From assembly GCF_001029285.1 (NCBI RefSeq), contig NZ_LDZY01000014.1, forward strand, positions 62,001 through 126,000: a stretch of 64,000 nt of DNA, given 5' to 3'. The position numbers were made by a program, and so were the translations under genes. The notes under the pieces are model-generated. The model was not told the DNA's origin and ran no database searches. It worked only from the letters and a program-made list of their open reading frames with translations. Source of the DNA: Desulfosporosinus acididurans (lineage in GTDB: Bacteria; Bacillota; Desulfitobacteriia; Desulfitobacteriales; Desulfitobacteriaceae). The number at the start of each line of letters is the position of its first letter. Position 1 is the stretch's first letter. Of this stretch, positions 34,415-42,648 are shown piece after piece.

Positions 34415-35629
34415 ATGATGATTAATACAGGGGATACTGCTTTTGTTTTAATAAGTGCCGCTTTGGTATGTCTTATGACCCCGGGTTTAGCATTTTTTTA
34501 CGGTGGCCTGGTACGAAAGAAGAATGTATTGACAATCATGATTCAGAACTTTGTTTCTATGGGAATCGTGACAGCAATTTGGGTCCTGGGAGGTTTTAGT
34601 CTGGCCTTTGGTAAAGATTTTCATGGTATTATCGGTAATTTACAATATTTTGGTTTAAGCGGAGTGGGCATGACCCCAAATCCGGCTTATGGGCCAACCA
34701 TACCATTCCTAGTATTTTTCTTTTATCAAGAGATGTTTGCCGTAATTACTCCTGCTTTGATTACGGGTGCTTTTGCAGATAGGATAAGCTTTAAAAGTTA
34801 TCTTAAGTTTTTAGTATTATGGAGTATTTTTGTCTATATACCTGTGGCTCATTGGGTCTGGGGAGGCGGTTTCCTAGCCCAAATGGGGCTTGTTGATTTT
34901 GCTGGCGGTATTGTTGTTCATGTTACTGCCGGAATTGCCGCTTTGGCCTCAGTGTTTTTTGTCGGAAAACGAGTTTTACAACCGGGAGAGAGCACTGCGC
35001 CACATAACATTGCCTTTGTTGCTTTGGGGACAGGACTCTTATGGTTTGGCTGGTTTGGGTTTAATGGCGGCAGTGCGTTAGCTGCTAATGGCATCGCAGC
35101 AACGGCTTGTGTCAATACCGATATTGCAGGTTCACTAGCAATGATCGCCTGGCTTGTAATTTCTTGGATTCACGAGAAAAAACCGACCATGTTAGGTGTT
35201 CTAACTGGTGCAGTTGCTGGCTTAGCAACTATCACACCTGCTGCAGGCTATGTCCGTCCTTGGGGAGCTGCTATCATCGGGTTACTAGCTGCGGGCGTTT
35301 GTTATGCAGCCGTTCAAATTCGCATAAAACTTGATTGGGATGATGCTCTTGATGTTTGGGGAGTGCATGGAGTCGGCGGTATTCTTGGATCTATTTTAGT
35401 AGGCGTATTTGCTATATCTAGCGTAAATCGTACGAGTGGTCTTCTTCAAGGAAATCTGCACCAATTTTTAATTCAAGTTCTAGGGGTTGCCTTCACGGCC
35501 CTTTATGCTTTTGGTGTAACGTATCTTATCTTAAAAATCATAAATGTTTTTGAATCTGTGCGTGTGCCTATGGAAGTGGAAATAAAGGGACTGGATGTCA
35601 CTCTGCACGGCGAAACAGCTTATTTGTAA
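34415..35629 (+). CDS. amt: Ammonium transporter
   Basis: 404 residues with eleven membrane segments, full length for Amt. TGAFADRISFKSYLKFLVLW, DFAGGIVVHVTAGIAALAS (first pore His) and VWGVHGVGGILGSILVGVFA (second pore His) are the transporter signatures; LVRKKNVLTIMIQNF is the early cytoplasmic loop. It moves ammonium/ammonia inward. No glnK/PII gene follows, which is unusual. Control by the Amt-kinase/NarL pair immediately upstream is inferred. GGGAGGATT precedes the ATG. Confidence 0.96.
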   Translation: MMINTGDTAFVLISAALVCLMTPGLAFFYGGLVRKKNVLTIMIQNFVSMGIVTAIWVLGGFSLAFGKDFHGIIGNLQYFGLSGVGMTPNPAYGPTIPFLVFFFYQEMFAVITPALITGAFADRISFKSYLKFLVLWSIFVYIPVAHWVWGGGFLAQMGLVDFAGGIVVHVTAGIAALASVFFVGKRVLQPGESTAPHNIAFVALGTGLLWFGWFGFNGGSALAANGIAATACVNTDIAGSLAMIAWLVISWIHEKKPTMLGVLTGAVAGLATITPAAGYVRPWGAAIIGLLAAGVCYAAVQIRIKLDWDDALDVWGVHGVGGILGSILVGVFAISSVNRTSGLLQGNLHQFLIQVLGVAFTALYAFGVTYLILKIINVFESVRVPMEVEIKGLDVTLHGETAYL

Positions 35630-35641
35630 CACTATGACTTC

Positions 35642-35684
35642 AAAAAAATCAGCCAGAGCTTGATGCTCTTGGCTGATTTTTTTA
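35642..35684 (+). terminator. Terminator of the amt gene
   Basis: AAAAAATCAGCCAGAGC pairs with GCTCTTGGCTGATTTTTT (one mismatch/bulge) around TTGAT, ending in seven T residues. Confidence 0.9.
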
Positions 35685-35717
35685 CTATTAGTGACAATTA
35701 GAAATATTAATACGACA

Positions 35718-35766
35718 AAAAGCGGAGGTGCATCGTTAATTTGTATCAAAGATTGAGTTATTAGAC
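35718..35766 (+). repeat. 49-bp dispersed repeat, copy 2
   Basis: Nearly identical to 4749-4797 (two substitutions). It lies after the amt terminator and 29 bp before the second PTHVE-type remnant. In both places it follows an operon end. Confidence 0.75.
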
Positions 35767-35794
35767 GGTCGAGAAGAGGGAACTAGTACCTCTG

Positions 35795-35950
35795 ATGAAT
35801 TAACAATGAAGAAACACCAACCCACGTTGAGACCGTTACAAGTTTGAAAACAGTAACATTTTAAGAGCCGCATGTACCAAGGGTTTCGGGGGCGGGAAAA
35901 TTTTCAAATAGGCTAAAAATGTTAAGAAAGTGTAAAGCCTGCGTCCGCGG
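35795..35950 (+). repeat. PTHVE-type remnant, copy 2
   Basis: CACCAACCCACGTTGAGACC; one frame reads INNEETPTHVETVTSLKTVT then a stop. Downstream noncoding similarity to copy 3: GAGCCGCATG...CCAAGGGTTTCGGGG versus AAGCCGCCTG...CAAGGGCTTCGGGG. Confidence 0.55.
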
Positions 35951-35984
35951 AAACATGTCAATTTAGTGGTGCTTGCCAAGGTAC

Positions 35985-36428
35985 TTAAGAACCTAAATTA
36001 ATTCTTTTAGCCAAATTAGTGATCAACTCAATATCTTGCTCAGTTAATTGATCAAGGAAATATTTGCGTATTGCCTTTGAGACTATGGGGCGTGAATCAT
36101 CTAATGCTGATTTTCCGGAGGAAGTGATGATGACTTGAACGCCATTACCTGTGTCCAATGGTTTCCTTAAAACAAGCCCACGTTGTTCCATTCGAGTTAA
36201 ATGGTGGGACAATCGACTTTTCGTCCATTCCATCGAGTCGACTAAGTCCTGCTGTCGAAGTTTACCATTCCCGAAATGGTCTATCCGATCTAGTACTCCA
36301 AAATCACCCTCGGATAGTCCTGTGTGCTCGGTCATTTCCTTTATTACGCGACTGAAAATCCTCTTAAAGGAGCCTTTCCACATATGCCATATTTGCATTT
36401 CTTCGTCATTTAACACATTCTTATCCAT
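35985..36428 (-). CDS. MarR-family transcriptional regulator
   Basis: 147 residues. Winged helix in the centre: GLSEGDFGVLDRIDHFGNGK, LRQQDLVDSMEWTKSRLSHH (recognition helix), LTRMEQRGLVLRKPL with the wing, then a dimerisation helix at the end. MarR proteins usually repress divergent genes and release on binding small phenolic or oxidant ligands. Two palindromes lie immediately upstream, before a decayed SDR gene and an aldo/keto reductase gene. No cysteines suggest redox sensing. Confidence 0.92.
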   Translation of the reverse strand: MDKNVLNDEEMQIWHMWKGSFKRIFSRVIKEMTEHTGLSEGDFGVLDRIDHFGNGKLRQQDLVDSMEWTKSRLSHHLTRMEQRGLVLRKPLDTGNGVQVIITSSGKSALDDSRPIVSKAIRKYFLDQLTEQDIELITNLAKRINLGS

Positions 36429-36444
36429 GAAACAAGTATATCAT

Positions 36445-36460
36445 GGTTGATACGTCAACC
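36445..36460. promoter_or_regulatory. MarR operator 1
   Basis: GGTTGATACGTCAACC, perfect arms GGTTGA/TCAACC, 17 bp upstream of the marR start codon. Confidence 0.75.
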
Positions 36461-36483
36461 ACAATATGCTATAGTAGAGTTTA

Positions 36484-36497
36484 GTTGACGTGTCAAC
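36484..36497. promoter_or_regulatory. MarR operator 2
   Basis: GTTGAC-GT-GTCAAC, the same half-sites as operator 1, centred about 38 bp away. The pair covers the divergent promoter region. Confidence 0.75.
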
Positions 36498-36547
36498 CAA
36501 AGCTATAATGTAAAGGAAAACATCGATTCCAGAAAGGGTGTGTTATT

Positions 36548-36670
36548 AAGCACAGTAAACCAGTCATTATGGTCGCAGGGACCAATAAAGGAATAGGATT
36601 TCAACCGCGAAGGATTCTCGCTGGATAGTGCGTCATTATTCTCATCGGGTCATCGCAAATTTGAGTAAGG
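36548..36670 (+). pseudogene. SDR gene, N-terminal remnant
   Basis: The frame reads SKPVIMVAGTNKGIGFQPRR then ILAG and a TAG, continuing CVIILIGSS. TNKGIGF is the SDR nucleotide-binding motif; the start codon is lost, a stop interrupts it and the rest is missing. Its position next to the MarR operators suggests it was the regulated gene. Confidence 0.7.
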
Positions 36671-36780
36671 GGAGATGACCATGTTGTGATTCGTAGCGGA
36701 TTGTCAAGAATAAGTTATATAACCAAGGTAGAGTAAAATATTATTTTGAATTTACTAACTTGTTTGGAGGTATGTGAACT

Positions 36781-37905
36781 ATGACATATTTAGGTGAAAA
36801 CATCCCTAAACTCGGTTTTGGGTTTATGCGGCTTCCGATGATTGGTGACGGAATTGATATTGAGCAAACAAAAGAAATGGTCGATCTGTATATGTCTAAA
36901 GGATTCAGTTATTTCGATTCTTCCTGGGGCTATAATGCTGGGAAATCAGAAGAAGCAATGAAAACCGCAATTGTTGACCGTTATCCGCGTGAAAGCTTTC
37001 AAATTGCGACCAAATGTCCTGTTTGGATTGTCAAAACGGCCGAAGAGGCCAAGAATATGATCCATACTTCATTGAAGCGCACTGGTGCCGGTTTTATCGA
37101 CTACTACCTGCTCCATAATTTAGGAGACACCCGTACCAAATGTTTTGATGATTTTGGAATGTGGGATTATGTTCGTGAACTTAAGGAAAAAGGTCTGGTA
37201 CGGCATATCGGTTTTTCGATTCATGACAAAGCAGACGCGCTGGATAAAATCTTGACCGAGCACCCGGAGATGGAATTTGTTCAATTCCAGCTGAATTACG
37301 CTGACTGGGAGAGCCCAACGATTGAAGCCCGAAAATGCTATGAAGTGGCACTGAAGCATCACAAACCCATCATCGTTATGGAACCAGTTAAGGGTGGCAG
37401 TTTGGCGAACCCGCCTGAGAGCATAAAGAAAATATTCGAAACCGCCAATCCGAAGGTTTCGCTGGCATCATGGGCTATCCGCTATGCGGCTTCTCTGGAC
37501 AATATTATTACAGTGCTGAGCGGAATGTCTACAATAGACCAGGTACGGGACAACGTATCTTTTATGGAGAAGTTCAAGCCGCTTAATCAAGATGAACTGG
37601 CTGTTATTGAGAAGGCGCGGCAAGCGATCAGTAAAATTCCTAATATTCCTTGTACAGCGTGCCAATATTGTGTAGAAGGCTGCCCGAAGAATATACCTAT
37701 TCCTAATGTTTTTACGGCATATAACTACAAGCTGATTTACAATGATTTAGCCAGAGCGAAGGGTCTCTATAGCATGGAAACCAGATTACTCGGTGGCGGT
37801 AAAGCCTCTGACTGTATTGCCTGTGGAAACTGCGAGCGGGTTTGTCCTCAACATATTGATATTATTGATAATTTACAAACAATAGCAGAAGAGTTGGAAA
37901 AATAA
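36781..37905 (+). CDS. Aldo/keto reductase with C-terminal two-[4Fe-4S] domain
   Basis: 374 residues. A TIM-barrel AKR domain (KLGFGFMRLPM; YFDSSWGYNAGKSEEAM with the catalytic Asp/Tyr; YYLLHNLGD; IGFSIHDKADAL) extends to about residue 290, then CTACQYCVEGCPKN and CIACGNCERVCPQH bind two [4Fe-4S] clusters. This is the anaerobe-specific 'AKR plus ferredoxin' type, whose substrates are unknown. GGAGG precedes the start. MarR control across the 350-bp gap is possible. Confidence 0.94.
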   Translation: MTYLGENIPKLGFGFMRLPMIGDGIDIEQTKEMVDLYMSKGFSYFDSSWGYNAGKSEEAMKTAIVDRYPRESFQIATKCPVWIVKTAEEAKNMIHTSLKRTGAGFIDYYLLHNLGDTRTKCFDDFGMWDYVRELKEKGLVRHIGFSIHDKADALDKILTEHPEMEFVQFQLNYADWESPTIEARKCYEVALKHHKPIIVMEPVKGGSLANPPESIKKIFETANPKVSLASWAIRYAASLDNIITVLSGMSTIDQVRDNVSFMEKFKPLNQDELAVIEKARQAISKIPNIPCTACQYCVEGCPKNIPIPNVFTAYNYKLIYNDLARAKGLYSMETRLLGGGKASDCIACGNCERVCPQHIDIIDNLQTIAEELEK

Positions 37906-38143
37906 TAAGGGCTTGCAGCTGATAGCCGCTTTTGAGGCGACTTTTAAAATAAGATGTAAATTCATGTTAAGCAACTAAACTAGGGCCCCTCCTTGAGACT
38001 ATTAATGAATTAGAAAATAGCAAGGACTAAGAATCGCCAGACGTTCCATATTTATGTAAGCAATCTGGTGGCTTTACAACATAATACCTTCAATCCTAGA
38101 CATAATACATTACACAGTCCAGTCCCATAAACCTATTTTCATT

Positions 38144-38175
38144 GACCTCTGCCTAAGCCGGCGGGGGTCCTTTTT
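38144..38175 (+). terminator. Terminator downstream of the aldo/keto reductase
   Basis: GACCTCTGCC-TAAGCC-GGCGGGGGTC (two G-T pairs) followed by CTTTTT. Confidence 0.65.
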
Positions 38176-38245
38176 GATGGGAAACTGTCATGCACGGTGT
38201 GGAACAAGGGAAAAGGTCAAAGCCTTACCTTTGCTATTTTGAGTA

Positions 38246-38610
38246 TTTGACACTCCCACGGCTAAAGCCGATGGGATTCTTGGGTGATTAAACCGAAGTA
38301 CATTTCTGCTATCGGAGTATGACCCCAAGTTCAGGGCTATGCCATTAGCCCGTCCTAGAGCAGTACACAATGGTACTCTAGGCTGATAGCCTGTTACCAG
38401 CTACCACAGTTTCTTTGAAAACGATCGTTTTAACGTCTTTTTTCTTGACGACACATAGAGTTTTACCTGATAGACGCATTAGCTATCAGAACCTCTTACT
38501 CTATCCAGTTTTCAAAGATCAAACTAATACTAGTTTATCATAGTGCTAAGACATTTACATTTACATGAAATTACGAAGCCGCCTTCATCCCACGATTTAA
38601 CCGTGGGCTT
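38246..38610 (-). mobile_element. IS200/IS605-type remnant with omega-RNA-like end, no tnpB
   Basis: Terminal-type hairpins at both ends: CCCACGGC-TAAA-GCCGATGGG (38255-38275) and CCCACG-N7-CGTGGG (38589-38607). On the minus strand, inner stem-loops (GGCTATCAGCC; CTAGAGTACC...GTACTGCTCTAG; GGGCTAATGGCATAGCCC) are followed by CCCAAGAATCCCATCGGC and GTGGGAGTGTC. This is the layout of the guide-RNA-bearing right end behind tnpB genes. The tnpB frame is completely absent, so it is a roughly 365-bp palindrome-ended derivative. Confidence 0.6.
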
Positions 38611-38767
38611 TTGGCTACGTTTCTATAATTGTTAGTTATATCGTGTAATGTTCGCTTAGAATAGCCTTCTGCATATCCAAAATGTATGCCAGAGAACAAA
38701 TCTGGTGAAGTCAAAAGATGACAATGGGAATTTTAAAGATTGCCCGAAATCACAAATTTATTAAGTA

Positions 38768-38811
38768 AAAAACAAAGGCATCAGGAGAACAAATCTTGAT
38801 GCCTTTGTTTT
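38768..38811. terminator. Terminator of the tetR-like gene
   Basis: AAACAAAGGCATCA pairs with TGATGCCTTTGTTT around a 14-nt loop; A and T runs on the two sides allow use from either strand. Confidence 0.85.
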
Positions 38812-38857
38812 ATATAGTCATAAATGAAAATTAATATAGAAAGATAAACTAGGCGCA

Positions 38858-39514
38858 TTAAAATGAGCTCCTAGTTTTATTATAATGAAGTCCGTCACAA
38901 ACAATAGATAACAATTGATTGAATCTGCTTCTATCGGGAGTATCTTCGTATTCATCTACAACCATGAGAAGACCCGACATAAGGGCGATCAAATCGATAG
39001 CTTCAATATCTTCCCGAACCGCCTTTGCGTCTTGGGCTCGGGTGAGGAGATCAGCTAATGATGACTGAAAATCCAGTAGAACACCGGATGTTGCCGTCCG
39101 AACGCGAAAAATACCGATTCTGAAGGCATCCCTCATCGCTTTGTTTGTAAAGCCATCTTCCATGATGAGAGAAATGAAGTCAAAAAAGGCTTTACCGGGA
39201 TCGGTATGAATGCTAAGAGATTTGGCTTTCTTTGTAAGCTTTTGTTTATAACTGATAATGACTTCATTAAACAATACTTCTTTGGTCGGGAAATGGCGGT
39301 ATACTGTACCAATGCCGATCCCTGCTTTGCTGGCAATTTCACTTATTGGAACTGCCAATCCCTTTTCAGCAAAAATCTTATGTGCAGTTTGCAATATCTG
39401 TTCTCTGTTTTGTTTTGCATCCGCCCGCAGCTGCTTTTTGGAATTAGAAAAACCTGAATTATTTGGCTGCGCATTCTCTATTTCGCCCGAAGAGTCATTT
39501 TTCTTTTCCGTCAT
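38858..39514 (-). CDS. TetR/AcrR-family transcriptional regulator
   Basis: 218 residues from ATG 39514 (GAGGTGATATC ahead). After a low-complexity polar N-terminus, the HTH reads NREQILQTAHKIFAEKGLAV, ISEIASKAGIGIGTVYRHFP, TKEVLFNEVI. The C-terminal ligand domain is the type found near flavin reductases and SnoaL proteins. It is divergent from the flavin reductase gene and probably controls it. The ligand is unknown. Confidence 0.92.
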   Translation of the reverse strand: MTEKKNDSSGEIENAQPNNSGFSNSKKQLRADAKQNREQILQTAHKIFAEKGLAVPISEIASKAGIGIGTVYRHFPTKEVLFNEVIISYKQKLTKKAKSLSIHTDPGKAFFDFISLIMEDGFTNKAMRDAFRIGIFRVRTATSGVLLDFQSSLADLLTRAQDAKAVREDIEAIDLIALMSGLLMVVDEYEDTPDRSRFNQLLSIVCDGLHYNKTRSSF

Positions 39515-39689
39515 GATATCACCTCTTTTCTTCATTTTACCTTAAAAATGGATGTTGAAAAAGGAGTAATGATTCCGTATAATATAATTTGTAAACGGAA
39601 TTGCGGTTCCGATTGTAAATTACATTGTCAGGGTAATGTTTTCTATGATTTGGAAGAAATAATTCTAACGATTAAAAGGAGAAAAAAAG

Positions 39690-40271
39690 ATGTCAAAGGT
39701 CGTTATTTTTAACGGTAGCCCGCGTAAAAACGGATATACTTCAAAGCTGTTGGCGCAGGTTGCAAACGGTGCGAAATCAAAAGGTGCTGAGGTTATCGAG
39801 TTTAATCTGAATGACCCAGGGATACGCGGATGTCAGGGGTGCTTATATTGTCGGTTGCACGATGGCTGCGCAGTTAATGATTATCTGCAGCCGATGTATG
39901 AGGCCATAGAGGATGCAGATGCCATTGTATTTGGTTCACCAATCTACGGCTACCAAATTTCTGGTCAAGCAAAAATTTGGTTAGATCGCACATTCCCGAT
40001 GGTTGGTGATGGTTTCGCGGCGAGACATCCTGGAAAAAAAGCAATAACAATATTTGCCCAAGGAAGTCCAAATCCTGAGATCGCCGCAGAGGGCATTAAA
40101 ACTGTTAGTAATATTTTCGCGAGATATGGCTGGAAAGTAGAGGATAGCATTCTCTGCTGCGGAACTACTAATTTTCATTCAGAAAAGTTTGAGATGTATA
40201 ATTCCGGTTTGCAAAAATTCGAAGAGCTATCTGTGAGAGCATTTAAGGATGGGATAAGTTTAGTTAAATAA
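39690..40271 (+). CDS. NADPH-dependent FMN reductase / flavodoxin-like protein
   Basis: 193 residues. The flavodoxin-like FMN site is KVVIFNGSPRKNGYTSKLL; GCQGCLYCRLHDGC is the cysteine cluster of iron-sulfur-flavoprotein-like members; DAIVFGSPIYGYQISGQAKIWLDR gives the second flavin loop. It probably reduces quinones or other electrophiles with NAD(P)H. GGAGAAAAAAAG precedes the ATG. It heads a likely two-gene operon with the SnoaL-like gene, 48 bp downstream, under the divergent TetR. Confidence 0.9.
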   Translation: MSKVVIFNGSPRKNGYTSKLLAQVANGAKSKGAEVIEFNLNDPGIRGCQGCLYCRLHDGCAVNDYLQPMYEAIEDADAIVFGSPIYGYQISGQAKIWLDRTFPMVGDGFAARHPGKKAITIFAQGSPNPEIAAEGIKTVSNIFARYGWKVEDSILCCGTTNFHSEKFEMYNSGLQKFEELSVRAFKDGISLVK

Positions 40272-40319
40272 AATTATGTTCTAAATAATTATTATAATAT
40301 ATTCAGGAGGGAAAAATGC

Positions 40320-40787
40320 ATGTCTAATTTGCAAAATCCTAAATCAACGGCCAGCCAGCCTCCGTCTGAGCGACATGATTTCATGGGAGCCGCCGAAGTT
40401 TTCGAACAAGTACTCGAAATGTACAGAACTGGAAATCTGCAATCCTTGGTTGATCTGTTGGCAGAAGATGCAGTTATGGAGTTTCCATTCGCACCGTCTG
40501 GTCGGCCGCGGCGGGTTGAGGGAAAGGACAATATCATTAAATACAACCAGGCAATTCTGGGTAGCGTCACCATCACAAGTATTACCGATGTCGAGATCCA
40601 TCGCATGATTGATCCTGACTGCGTCGTCGTTGAAATGATAGGGCACGGAACCGTTTTATCAACTGGCAATTCTTATGAAAGGCGCTATGTTGACGTGTGC
40701 TACACCAAGAGCGGACGTATCCAACTCCTCCGGGATTATTGGAACCCACAAGATTCTCAGATATCCAAGGACAACGGAGTGACCTAA
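40320..40787 (+). CDS. SnoaL/NTF2-like protein
   Basis: 155 residues. The cone-shaped NTF2-like fold is indicated by AAEVFEQVLEMYRTGNLQSLVDLLAEDAVMEFPFAP, then VEGKDNIIKYNQAIL, and ending YVDVCYTKSGRIQLLRDYWNP. Such proteins are isomerases, hydrolases or ligand-binding proteins. TTCAGGAGGGAA precedes it. Pairing with a flavin reductase and a TetR repressor is a common detoxification arrangement. The reaction is unknown. Confidence 0.88.
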   Translation: MSNLQNPKSTASQPPSERHDFMGAAEVFEQVLEMYRTGNLQSLVDLLAEDAVMEFPFAPSGRPRRVEGKDNIIKYNQAILGSVTITSITDVEIHRMIDPDCVVVEMIGHGTVLSTGNSYERRYVDVCYTKSGRIQLLRDYWNPQDSQISKDNGVT

Positions 40788-40862
40788 GCGCTCAATTGCT
40801 GAGTATAATGCCGCGAAGAAATGTTTATAGGGGATGCACAAAGATACTGTAAGCAAAAGGTA

Positions 40863-41010
40863 TTTTCAATATTGTCACACCAACCCACGTGGAGTGCGTG
40901 GTTCGATTAAGAAAACAGACGCTCTGAAAGCCGCCTGTGGCAAGGGCTTCGGGGATGGGATATTTTTAAAATAAACTGAAAGTGTTAAGAATGTATTAAG
41001 GGTGCGTGCA
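40863..41010 (+). repeat. PTHVE-type remnant, copy 3
   Basis: CACCAACCCACGTGGAGTGC; one frame reads FNIVTPTHVECVVRLRKQTL then a stop. It is closest to the HVECVVLL ending of RlmD-type RNA methyltransferases. The following 100 bp align with copy 2. Confidence 0.55.
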
Positions 41011-41158
41011 TGGGAACATATTCAATGTAAATGTGGCTTTTTCGCAGGAGAGATATGCTAATAAATGTGTCGCAGTGTTAAGGCGGGGGCGTTGAGGCTG
41101 TAATACGTCATTATCCGACACCATAGAAGAATGTGTATTTGGTTGGAGGGAGACGCGG

Positions 41159-41731
41159 ATGCTTTCTTTTAAGATGGCAGGGGAATCTAGACTAAAGGGT
41201 GGAGTTGCTGTTGTACTACTTGTCGGGTTACTGTTTTACGTTTTCCCCTAGTGATTGGACGAGCGTATGACGTTTTTCTCATACCAAGCAAATGGATAGT
41301 TCCAGTATTTCAGAGTGGGACTTATGTCATGACTGCAATCTTAATTTGGCTACTTATTAGTGTGCTTATTGGAATGTTCCTGGGAGCCATTTTTAGTAGA
41401 TTAACGAGACTGCAGGTTTCTAGACAATCGATACATATTCATATAATGACTGCCTTTTTGCTGTTGAAGAATCAACTGCCTCACTATTTCCTTGTCCAAT
41501 TAAATAGTGCAGCAATTTTGGAGGAACCTTTGTTCCACGGCTTCTTCTGGGGCTATCTAAAGAATTGGGGCTGGAAAGAGTCATGGATTTGGCTTACTCA
41601 GGCAGGTTTGTTTGTGATTGGACATATTTACTAAATTAATAAAGCACCATTGTCCTTTTGGATTATCGTACCACTTTCTGGTTTAGTTTTGGGATTCTTG
41701 GCATTTCTATAATACTTTAGAAAATAAACGC
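41159..41731 (+). pseudogene. CPBP-family membrane protease-like gene, broken
   Basis: Frame 1 from ATG 41159 (GGAGGGAGACGC ahead) gives MLSFKMAGESRLKGG...LLFYVFP and stops. A shifted frame (41251-41634) continues with membrane segments and ILEEPLFHGFFWGYLKNWGW, the CPBP EExxx(R/H)-type motif, then stops at IGHIY. The same frame resumes INKAPLSFWIIVPLSGLVLG. At least one frameshift and one stop codon, so it is probably inactive. CPBP proteins act in prenyl-protein processing or bacteriocin immunity. Confidence 0.75.
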
Positions 41732-41784
41732 TATGATTTAACAATATCCCAGTTTGAAATTGAAATTTAATAAAGGAGCAAGTT

Positions 41785-42300
41785 ATGGTTGAGAATTCTT
41801 CGAGGCAAAAACGTCCGCGAATACAAATGCATCGTTCTTTACTGGAAAACATATTTGATATTGGCGCTATAATTGGAGTAGCAACTTCATATATTTATCC
41901 TGTAATTATATGGTCCTCATTACCAAGTAGAATTCCGGCTCATTACAATATTCAGGGTCAAGTTGACCGATGGGGATCGAAAGGAGAACTATTCCTATTA
42001 GTTCCAGTGGTCGTTTTAATGTACATATTTTTAACGATATTAAATCATTATCCACATAGGTTTAATTATCCGTTTGATATTACTGAGCAAAACGCGGAAA
42101 TACAATATAAATTGGCCAGGTTAATGGTCCAAGCTTTAAAGATGGAAGTAACTTGGATTTTCGCTTATATTCAATGGAGAACTATTGAGGGCGCAATGGG
42201 TAAGGAGCTAGGTCTTGGAATAGGTTTCATCTTAATATCTATATTGCTACCGTTAGTTACACTGATTTTCTACATCTGGCGGGCATTTAAGGCTAAATAG
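41785..42300 (+). CDS. DUF1648-domain membrane protein
   Basis: 171 residues, four predicted membrane segments. LPSRIPAHYNIQGQVDRWGSK is the DUF1648 signature (P-x-H-[FY]-N-x2-G-x2-[DN]-x-W-G). The family includes SdpI-like immunity proteins and many unknowns. AAAGGAGC precedes the ATG. It follows the broken CPBP gene by 53 bp; both families occur near bacteriocin immunity loci, which may hint at a former partnership. Confidence 0.88.
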   Translation: MVENSSRQKRPRIQMHRSLLENIFDIGAIIGVATSYIYPVIIWSSLPSRIPAHYNIQGQVDRWGSKGELFLLVPVVVLMYIFLTILNHYPHRFNYPFDITEQNAEIQYKLARLMVQALKMEVTWIFAYIQWRTIEGAMGKELGLGIGFILISILLPLVTLIFYIWRAFKAK

Positions 42301-42301
42301 T

Positions 42302-42448
42302 GTGAGAATTATTCAACAAATCTCAAAACGATATGGTGAAAGTCATCCCGAAGTAATTCGTATTAATACGGATTTAACTGATGGAACCCATCAACCAATG
42401 TACTTGGTATTTCTAAAGGGGAATTTCAGTTTTGGCCAATGGTTCTAA
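42302..42448 (+). pseudogene. 48-codon fragment, unknown
   Basis: From GTG 42302: VRIIQQISKRYGESHPEVIR, INTDLTDGTHQPMYLVFLKG, NFSFGQWF, stop. It reads like the middle of a larger protein rather than a free gene. No ribosome site of its own. It abuts repeat copy F. Confidence 0.35.
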
Positions 42449-42475
42449 AGCATGGGCTATAAGAGCCACCGAACT

Positions 42476-42518
42476 CCTTCAATCCCGCAGGTTGGGATGA
42501 ACTTACCTAGTGGATATG
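42476..42518 (+). repeat. Cassette-type repeat core, copy F
   Basis: CCACCGAACTCCTTC, AATCCCGCAGGTTGGGATG, ACTTACCTAGTGGAT; very close to copies D and G. GTAGTTAGATGGG follows (GTTRRRY-like). About 24 kb from copy D. Confidence 0.75.
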
Positions 42519-42648
42519 GGGAAGGTGTAGTTAGATGGGAGTGTTATGAGAGTGTTATGGGAGACTGCTATTTCTGTTTCATCAGGACAACACAAATCGG
42601 CAGTATTTTGAGTTAGAAATGTAGGGAAAACATTGAGGGAGAGTAAAG

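Larger units (their letters stand above)
37906..38857. other. Long gene-free stretch with mobile-element remnants
   Basis: No protein gene. In order: terminator (38144-38175); GGGAAACTGTCATGCACGG, TGTGGAACAAGGG and CAAAGCCTTACCTTTGCTAT (38178-38238), which resemble the 3' end of a group II intron (weak); an IS200/IS605-type element remnant (38246-38610); unassigned sequence; and a terminator (38768-38811). Confidence 0.5.

Noticed and set aside
40890..40910. GGTTCGATT resembling a tRNA T-arm
   Set aside because: No acceptor, D or anticodon arms can be drawn around it; it lies in the PTHVE-type remnant.
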